9,545 nt of DNA from positions 1-9,545 of the forward strand of contig JAUPWC010000194.1 of assembly GCA_030916665.1 (NCBI GenBank), in the 5' to 3' direction. The notes beneath the pieces were generated by a model that did not search any database, was not told the DNA's origin, and was given only the letters and a program-made list of their open reading frames with translations. Of the stretch, positions 6,301 through 9,545 are shown in pieces. How positions within the stretch are numbered: the stretch's first letter is position 1; each line of letters opens with the position of its first letter. Source of the stretch: Verrucomicrobiota bacterium. Lineage in GTDB: Bacteria; Verrucomicrobiota; Verrucomicrobiia; Opitutales; Opitutaceae. The position numbers and the translations under genes were made by a program.

Positions 6301-7498
6301 GATCCGAGGAGTGCTGCCCAACGGCGACCATGAAGTTCGGCTGGAAGCGCAGCTCCAAGACGGCAGCTGGCACCTTTTTTTTAGCCGGAGAACGGCCATC
6401 AACCGGCCCAGACTCCCCCTTTGGCTGCGGGGCGGGGATTGGCAGGAACTGATGTTCTTCCAGATGCCGGGACACCCGATCCACTCGGCACAACCGCTGG
6501 CCGGGGAGAAATTTCCGCCGGCAGCGTCAGCGCAATCAGCCCCGAAGCTCACCGTCGTCACGCCCTCCTTCAACCAGGTGCGCTACCTGCCCGACACCAT
6601 GCGCAGCGTGCTGGATCAGGCCGGCGTAGCGTGTGACTACGTCGTGCAGGACGGCGGATCGACGGATGGCAGCGTGGAGATAATTGCGCGATGGGCGCGC
6701 AATTATTCGGAGACGGGAGACCGGAGGCAGGAGGCCGGATCTCAACCGGACAATGCCCACAGTCCACCGTCAACCGCCCACCCGTCTCCCGCCTCCAGTC
6801 TCCAGACTCCGACTTCAGTTTTCCAGTCTCCCGCCTCCCGCCTCCCGCCTCCGACAAATGCCCAAGGAGCATTTGTCTGGTCCAGCGCGCCTGACGCCGG
6901 CCAGGCCGATGCCATCGCCAAGGGTTTCGCCAAGACCTCGGGCGGGCCGGACGACCTCATGGCGTGGATCAATTCCGACGACTTCTATGTTCCCGGTGCG
7001 CTGGGTTTCGTGGCGGATTACTTTGCCCGGCATCCGGAGGTGGATGTGATCTACGGACACCGCATCCTGGTGGATGAAAACTCACGGGAGATCGGCCGCT
7101 GGTTCCTGCCCAAGCACGACCCCGAGGTGCTCCGCCTGAATGACTTTGTGCCGCAGGAAACAATGTTCTGGCGACGGCGCATCTGGGACAAGGTCGGCGG
7201 CATCGACTCTTCGTTCAAATTCGCGCTGGATTGGGACCTGTTGCTGCGCTTCCAGGCCGCCGGGGCGAAGATCGTCCGCGTGCCCTACTTCCTCGCCTGC
7301 TTCCGCATCCACTCGGCCCAGAAGACCAGCGCGCAGATGCACTCCGTGGGACAGGCCGAGATCACCCGCCTGCGCGAGCGGACCTTCGGACGTCCCTTCC
7401 CTCCCGAAGAATTGGAAACCAGCCCGACCCTGCTGCGCTATCTCCGTCGCAGTGCCTTCATCGAATTCCTCTGGAAGCTCGGCCTCCGGGCCCGGTAA
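3398..7498 (+). CDS. Giant multidomain glycosyltransferase: kinase-like domain, GT2, degenerate GT, GT2
   Basis: A 1366-residue soluble protein with no clear membrane segments. Residues about 1-290 resemble an APH/choline-kinase-type fold: NGDFLPANLLV (D192, N197) matches the catalytic loop and LIDAEF (D210) the metal-binding acid, though no clear glycine-rich loop is visible. Residues about 305-415 look like a beta-rich domain with LSGWCF. A GT2 domain spans about 445-685, with VVDDAS (D482, D483), DHDD (535-538) and QDFEF (D620). A degenerate GT half follows (about 690-885), keeping CVAPVLVAKEGLVYEAGAAG and EFHNPQFSLD but no DXD. A second beta-rich domain lies at about 905-1010 (ARGWGF). 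A GT2 domain follows at about 1050-1330, with DGGSTDGS (1085-1092), NSDD (1192-1195) and DWD (1278-1280). This last domain is interrupted at about 1104-1152 by an in-frame low-complexity insert. The start lies 12 nt after the methyltransferase stop. It probably adds at least two sugars; specificities are unknown. Confidence 0.85.
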   Translation: MSAPSIDVTFSELVARGLLAASPPPQALASGNSDRRPEEARSSWLASLPDGPRVKLTLARSLGRLADTHAALAAACPGIIPRLHFHAQLNDCEVIAEEYFAGNPLDENVRTKDHSNETILAALATVSRSLAASEQPSTEAARREEWQLWSEQLPALSIWSPAERKALTGTLLPALYTSLATTPAVTRWTNGDFLPANLLVGNDGSVRLIDAEFARRTHFFAEDAVRFRVLSRLLRDHPALDTARALPASPGLVWHLYFWLRQLQLEATHNTAEYRQRVLPARLGIIRTLAEKLLKIELPGWSVPPTGVEAHLEEVRWSTESPGTLVLSGWCFPSSYAGPQGVAAVHRDAALWSCSGLIARPDVQQHHHGDSRALYTGFCLELDRSSFAQPVELCAIVEQGTLIPFRTLTEADLPRGALDWRNYPAWAARHDPDPAAPAVKRTPGPLFSVLLPVYRPLAVDLEACLASVTQQHDGHWELCVVDDASASAEITRILETAAARDPRIRLKVRTENGGISRATNDALALAQGDFIVLLDHDDVLRPHALAEFAARLGREPDWDAIYSDEDKITADGIRIQPMLKPDFSPEFLRGVMYVGHALCVRRSLAREIGGFDPAFDGVQDFEFILRLSERTRRIGHIPRILYHWRQAAGSSARLGNIKGNMDDKQARAVQAHLQRVGDPRRAESTGGHRVRLRATTRPTHEAVSIEAEGAWLDHLTALARRSQADVIVGHTPDVQWRSDADLADLVALAALPDSGCVAPVLVAKEGLVYEAGAAGARSLMRGFHRESDGYHGSLRCNREVDSVSPRCIAIKRSLLLSGKADGGETWPALLSQLRRRGLYHRVCASAHARLDASWRDPAGLTPAHAVASREFHNPQFSLDGDDYELSRGPAKNPVGRAPLRFNLEQPSDWSRLPRCLIARGWGFSADGTAIRGIRLRAGETVLAGVTGLPRPDVKATLPEAPDGNTGFEIRGVLPNGDHEVRLEAQLQDGSWHLFFSRRTAINRPRLPLWLRGGDWQELMFFQMPGHPIHSAQPLAGEKFPPAASAQSAPKLTVVTPSFNQVRYLPDTMRSVLDQAGVACDYVVQDGGSTDGSVEIIARWARNYSETGDRRQEAGSQPDNAHSPPSTAHPSPASSLQTPTSVFQSPASRLPPPTNAQGAFVWSSAPDAGQADAIAKGFAKTSGGPDDLMAWINSDDFYVPGALGFVADYFARHPEVDVIYGHRILVDENSREIGRWFLPKHDPEVLRLNDFVPQETMFWRRRIWDKVGGIDSSFKFALDWDLLLRFQAAGAKIVRVPYFLACFRIHSAQKTSAQMHSVGQAEITRLRERTFGRPFPPEELETSPTLLRYLRRSAFIEFLWKLGLRAR
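6375..6382 (+). repeat. T8 homopolymer inside the GT gene
   Basis: Eight consecutive T residues encode the end of L993 and F994-F995, ahead of the last GT domain. In DNA this GC-rich such a run is a plausible slippage site. A one-base change would cut off the C-terminal GT2 domain. Confidence 0.5.
6680..6706. repeat. Perfect 11-bp hairpin at left edge of the GT insert
   Basis: ATAATTGCGCG (6680-6690), loop ATGGG, CGCGCAATTAT (6696-6706) is a perfect 11 bp stem within coding sequence. It ends just before the purine-rich insert. It uses AT-rich codons (ATA, ATT, AAT, TAT) unusual for the surrounding gene. Confidence 0.75.
6707..6853. repeat. In-frame low-complexity insert inside the last GT2 domain
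   Basis: About 147 bp (49 codons) of the same family as the wzt insert. A purine head GGAGACGGGAGACCGG (from 6709) is followed by a CCCACAGTCCACCGTC middle (about 6757-6772) and a GTCTCCCGCCTCC-type tail (about 6783-6853). It encodes SETGDRRQEAG and then S/P/T-rich residues. It separates VEIIARWA from FVWSSAPDAGQADAIAKGF, which are normally only about 10-15 residues apart in this GT2 type. All three forward frames are open across it. Confidence 0.75.
6853..6877. repeat. Perfect 9-bp hairpin at right edge of the GT insert
   Basis: GACAAATGC (6853-6861), loop CCAAGGA, GCATTTGTC (6869-6877) is a perfect 9 bp stem. It begins as the pyrimidine tail ends and overlaps the return to conserved GT sequence. 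Confidence 0.65.
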
Positions 7499-7517
7499 GC
7501 CGGACCGCGATGAGGAA

Positions 7518-7640
7518 AGGCCGGGCGGGAGAAAGGAGCAGGGAGCAAGGAAAAGGTGATCGAAACCTGTAGCGGCGGTCTGTGACCGCCGTGCGAGCGC
7601 CCCGCCCCCTTCTCCCACACCGCTCCCGCCGACCGTCCCT
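7518..7640. repeat. Intergenic copy of the purine/pyrimidine low-complexity family
   Basis: A purine-rich stretch with GGGCGGGAGAAAGGAGCAGG starts 20 nt after the GT stop (about 7521-7556). A pyrimidine-rich stretch with CCCCGCCCCCTTCTCCC follows at about 7601-7617. A REP-like palindrome lies between them. The order, purine head then pyrimidine tail, is the same as in the two genic inserts. Confidence 0.5.
7569..7592. repeat. REP-like palindrome, CGGCGGTC-TGT-GACCGCCG
   Basis: CGGCGGTC (7573-7580), TGT, GACCGCCG (7584-7591) is a perfect 8 bp stem with a 3 nt loop, preceded by TGTAG. It resembles dispersed extragenic palindromes of other bacteria. There is no T-run, so it is not a typical terminator, although it sits at the end of the GT operon. 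Copy number elsewhere cannot be seen from this window. Confidence 0.55.
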
Positions 7641-7654
7641 CGCCGCATGGTCCC

Positions 7655-7682
7655 TTGACAGACCTCTTTTCAGACCTAAATT
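7655..7682 (+). promoter_or_regulatory. Putative sigma-70-type promoter of the Phd/PemK-like module
   Basis: A consensus -35 TTGACA (7655-7660), a 16 bp spacer and TAAATT (7677-7682, 4 of 6 matches to TATAAT). The predicted transcription start, about 7 nt downstream, falls at 7689-7690, the A of the ATG. The antitoxin mRNA may therefore be leaderless. No good ribosome binding site is seen before ATG 7690, which fits. Confidence 0.55.
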
Positions 7683-7689
7683 CAGGCCT
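7659..7689 (+). promoter_or_regulatory. Three CAGRCCT repeats at 12-bp spacing over the promoter
   Basis: CAGACCT at 7659-7665, CAGACCT at 7671-7677 and CAGGCCT at 7683-7689 recur with an exact 12 bp period. They span the end of the -35, the -10 and the predicted start. Such spacing suits an autoregulatory operator for the antitoxin. This is inferred from position; Phd-type operators are often palindromic rather than direct repeats. Confidence 0.35.
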
Positions 7690-7917
7690 ATGGAAATCCT
7701 CACCCTTTCCCAGGCGAAGCCCCGTATGGGTCGACTGATCGACCGGGCTCTGGACGGAGAACCGGTGGTCATCCGCAAAGGCAACCGCTTGGTGCAGCTG
7801 ACCGAATATGTGGTGCCTGCGCCCATCCCGGAACGGCCCGCCGGGCACTTCCGGCGCCGGCCCTCCGACTACGCGGCCGGCAACCGCGCCGCGATCAACC
7901 TTTCGCCGGTTCGTTGA
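7690..7917 (+). CDS. Phd/YefM-family antitoxin
   Basis: A 75-residue protein of usual antitoxin length. The N-terminal half, MEILTLSQAKPRMGRLIDRA then GEPVVIRKGNRLVQL, matches the Phd/YefM DNA-binding fold (a T(L/V)SxAK strand, helices, then a VVIxKxNxxVxxL hairpin). The proline/arginine-rich C-terminal half (about 45-75) looks disordered and would bind and neutralise the toxin. ATG 7690 is chosen over upstream in-frame starts because the homology begins here. The upstream extension reads through the low-complexity DNA and the promoter. The stop TGA 7915-7917 overlaps the toxin TTG (TTGA). It probably represses its own promoter just upstream. Confidence 0.8.
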   Translation: MEILTLSQAKPRMGRLIDRALDGEPVVIRKGNRLVQLTEYVVPAPIPERPAGHFRRRPSDYAAGNRAAINLSPVR

Positions 7918-8255
7918 CGATGCACCAATGGGACATAGTCCGGGTGCGGATAAATCCCAAGGACCGTGATGCCCATCCGGCTGTAATCCTCTCTTGCGAG
8001 GAGGATTGCCAGGACACGGAATTCTTGAGGTTAAACGTGCTGTACGGCACCAAGCGTCCACCCGGAGCGCAGCTTGAGCCGTGGCAGGTACTGCTTAACG
8101 GCGCCGACGGCCTTGATTTCGCCACCGCGGTGGATTGCGGCGTTTTTTATCTGGTACCGAAAGACTCCTGCTCCCCGCCCGTCGGGTGCGTCAGTTTGGA
8201 GCGGCGCCGGATAATCGGTCGAAAAATCAATGAGGTTTTACGCCTTCCGCGGTGA
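7914..8255 (+). CDS. Probable PemK/MazF-like toxin
   Basis: A 113-residue protein from TTG 7914, or 111 residues from ATG 7920. The start WDIVRVRINPKDRDAHPAVI resembles the first strands of the PemK/MazF fold (GDIVxVxF...RPAVVLS). The C-terminal half carries DGLDFATAVDCGVFY and a basic ERRRIIGRKINEVLRL helix. Members of this fold are sequence-specific endoribonucleases inhibiting growth by mRNA cleavage. It directly follows a Phd-like antitoxin, which supports a toxin role; Phd partners vary (Doc, RelE, PIN, PemK). Neither candidate start has a clear ribosome binding site, so translation is probably coupled to the antitoxin. Similarity is moderate, so a different small toxin family remains possible. 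Confidence 0.62.
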   Translation: MTMHQWDIVRVRINPKDRDAHPAVILSCEEDCQDTEFLRLNVLYGTKRPPGAQLEPWQVLLNGADGLDFATAVDCGVFYLVPKDSCSPPVGCVSLERRRIIGRKINEVLRLPR

Positions 8256-8713
8256 GCGGCGCGACTGGCCACAAAGGCGGGAGGAGGGAGCAAGGCCGGG
8301 GAGAAGGACGGGATTTCCCCTTGTTTGCCGGGGCGACTTTACCGCCCCATGCCCCTCCTTTCGTGAAACCATCCTCGAAAACCATTGTCTTTACCCAGCC
8401 ATTCTCTCGCGCCCGGGTTGGAACCAAAGCCTGGTGGTGGGCCGCAAAGAGGCGCGAAGAGACCGTCGGCTCGCGGTGCTCTCAAGGCGCCCATCGGCGC
8501 GCGGAAAAGGTGCATCGCAGGACGGATCAGTTCTGCGCCATTTGGCGGCGAAAGATCTCCTGCACCGGAAGGCGGAACGCGCGGACCCAGCACGTTGCGG
8601 CGACGCCGCTCCGAACCAGCGCCTTGGGGTCAAGTCGCTCCACCTCCGCGGGCCGAGCTTTGGTCCTAGTCTTTCGTTGCCAACCTTCGTCGTGAACCGC
8701 ATTTCTAAGCACG
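8256..8713. other. 458-bp region without a recognisable gene
   Basis: Apart from the purine-rich stretch and hairpin at its left end, this region has no recognisable coding sequence. Open frames on both strands are arginine- and proline-rich, mutually overlapping, and look like GC-rich shadows. It must contain the leader of rfbF and perhaps its promoter, but no good -35/-10 pair or strong ribosome binding site was found; TTGCCA at 8677 has no convincing -10. It may be an old insertion scar or an unrecognised non-coding element. Confidence 0.5.
8272..8348. repeat. Purine-rich low-complexity stretch and hairpin after the toxin
   Basis: GGCGGGAGGAGGGAGCAAGG (8277-8296) and GGGGAGAAGGACGGG (8298-8312) share GGGAGCAAGG with the stretch after the GT gene (7540-7549). 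A 6 bp hairpin follows: GGGGCG (8330-8335), ACTTTAC, CGCCCC (8343-8348). As at 7518, the stretch begins about 20 nt after a stop codon. Confidence 0.45.
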
Positions 8714-9496
8714 ATGAAAGTCGTCATTCTCTGCGGTGGCAAAGGTGCCCGGTTGCGGGAAGAAACCGAATATCGCCCCAAGCCGATGGTCCCCGTTGGC
8801 GAACGCCCGATCCTCTGGCATATCATGAAAACCTACGCCCATTACGGGCATAAGGATTTCATCCTCTGCCTCGGCTACAAGGGCGAGATGATCCGCGACT
8901 ACTTCCGCAACTACCTGTGGAACACCTGCGACGCCACCCTCAGCCTCGGCGCCAATCCGGCGGTCCAGTTCCATAGCAGCCACGAAGAGGACGACTGGCG
9001 CGTGACCCTCGCCAACACCGGCCAGGAATCCATGACGGCCTACCGGGTGAAGCTCATCCAGAAATACATCCCGGCTGGCGAACCCTTTCTCCTCACCTAC
9101 GGCGACGGCCTCGCGACCATCGACATCAACGCCAGCGTGCGATCCCACCAAGCCGCGGGCAAGGTCTGCACGTTGTCCGCAGTCCACCCCGCCGGGCGTT
9201 TCGGCAGCCTCCGCATCGAAGACTCGGGCCAGATCCACACCTTCAACGAAAAGCCCCAGTTCGAGGATGCCTACGTCAACGGCGGCTACATGGTCTGCGA
9301 TCATCGGATATTCGACTACCTGACCGACGACCCCACCATGCTCCTCGAGCGCAAGCCGATGGACGATCTCGTCCGCGACGGCCAGCTCAACGCCTTCAAG
9401 CACGAGGGCTTCTGGCAGCCGATGGACACCTATCAGGAAGCCCAGTATCTCAACAAACTCTGGGCGGACGGACGGGCGCCGTGGAAGGTATGGTGA
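8714..9496 (+). CDS. rfbF: Glucose-1-phosphate cytidylyltransferase
   Basis: A 260-residue cytoplasmic enzyme, close to the usual 257. It makes CDP-glucose from CTP and glucose-1-phosphate, the first step towards CDP-linked (di)deoxysugars such as abequose, paratose and tyvelose. The N-terminal nucleotide-binding signature LCGGKGARLREETEYRPKPM (residues 6-25, R13, K23) is intact. LTYGDGLATID contains the metal-binding D131. EKPQFEDAYVNGGYMV and GFWQPMDTYQEAQYLNKLW are characteristic of the RfbF family rather than of RfbA or UDP-glucose pyrophosphorylases. ATG 8714 directly begins the conserved MKVVILCGG; no strong ribosome binding site precedes it. The 3' end overlaps the start of the next gene, the usual rfbF-rfbG order. 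Confidence 0.95.
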   Translation: MKVVILCGGKGARLREETEYRPKPMVPVGERPILWHIMKTYAHYGHKDFILCLGYKGEMIRDYFRNYLWNTCDATLSLGANPAVQFHSSHEEDDWRVTLANTGQESMTAYRVKLIQKYIPAGEPFLLTYGDGLATIDINASVRSHQAAGKVCTLSAVHPAGRFGSLRIEDSGQIHTFNEKPQFEDAYVNGGYMVCDHRIFDYLTDDPTMLLERKPMDDLVRDGQLNAFKHEGFWQPMDTYQEAQYLNKLWADGRAPWKVW

Positions 9497-9545
9497 ACGC
9501 CCTCGCCCAGGCCTATCGCGGCAAACGCGTCCTCCTCACCGGCCA
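9490..9545 (+). CDS. rfbG: Probable CDP-glucose 4,6-dehydratase, N-terminus only
   Basis: Only 18 codons are present before the window ends, reading MVNALAQAYRGKRVLLTG. GKRVLLTGH is the start of the NAD-binding Rossmann fold as found in RfbG (GKRVxxTGHTGFKGSW). RfbG turns CDP-glucose into CDP-4-keto-6-deoxyglucose and normally follows rfbF. The start is either ATG 9490 or GTG 9493. GGAAGG at 9483-9488 is 1 nt from the ATG and 4 nt from the GTG, and GTG gives a GTGA overlap with the rfbF stop, so GTG is at least as likely. The identification rests on the short motif and on gene order. Confidence 0.72.
   Translation, partial: MVNALAQAYRGKRVLLTG

Noticed and set aside
7573..7591. Intrinsic terminator of the GT operon
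   Set aside because: The hairpin has no following T-run and is better described as a REP-like palindrome.
8385..8669. Small gene or transposase remnant before rfbF
   Set aside because: Frames on both strands are equally open and arginine/proline-rich; no transposase motif, terminal repeat or ribosome binding site seen.
8677..8707. Promoter for rfbF from TTGCCA to TTTCTA
   Set aside because: Spacer is about 19 bp and the -10 match is poor; not supportable.
8230..8853. 207-aa open frame spanning the gap before rfbF
   Set aside because: It overlaps the conserved N-terminus of rfbF out of frame and has no recognisable motif.

Overview
This is a GC-rich, densely coding window, with every supportable gene on the + strand. 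It looks like part of a cell-surface polysaccharide (O-antigen or capsule) locus from a Gram-negative bacterium. The gene style, the REP-like palindromes and the GGAGACCGG / CCCTCCTCC type low-complexity DNA suggest Verrucomicrobiota, perhaps Opitutaceae. That placement is recollection-based inference, not proof.

Layout. Positions 1-488 hold a VapBC-type toxin-antitoxin pair: the last codons of an antitoxin and a complete PIN-domain toxin. Positions 489-743 are non-coding, with two hairpins, a duplicated small palindrome and a pyrimidine-rich tract. Positions 744-7498 hold three tightly packed genes: a Wzt-type ABC-transporter ATPase with a C-terminal glycan-recognition domain, a SAM methyltransferase joined to it by an ATGA overlap, and a 1366-residue protein. 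That protein has an APH/kinase-like N-terminus, a GT2 glycosyltransferase, a degenerate second GT half, two beta-rich domains and a further GT2 domain. Positions 7499-7689 hold low-complexity DNA, a REP-like palindrome and a promoter. Positions 7690-8255 encode a second toxin-antitoxin pair, Phd/YefM-like plus probable PemK/MazF-like. Positions 8256-8713 have no recognisable gene. Positions 8714-9496 encode glucose-1-phosphate cytidylyltransferase (rfbF), overlapping the start of a probable CDP-glucose 4,6-dehydratase (rfbG) that runs off the window.

How the genes may work together. rfbF and rfbG would make CDP-4-keto-6-deoxyglucose, a precursor of (di)deoxysugars. The large GT protein would assemble a glycan. 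The methyltransferase and kinase-like domain may cap the non-reducing end, in the manner of the WbdD terminator of E. coli O8/O9a. The Wzt C-terminal domain may recognise the finished chain for export. Wzm, the membrane partner, is not in the window.

The most unusual signal is a family of low-complexity DNA blocks: a purine-rich head, an ACCGGCC / CCACCGTC middle and a pyrimidine-rich tail. One block sits in frame in the Wzt linker (about 92 codons) and one in frame inside the catalytic fold of the last GT domain (about 49 codons). Related fragments lie in the intergenic regions. The second block has no stop in any forward frame, and all four boundaries of the two genic blocks touch short perfect inverted repeats. 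They may be intragenic, protein-lengthening mobile or self-propagating repeats.
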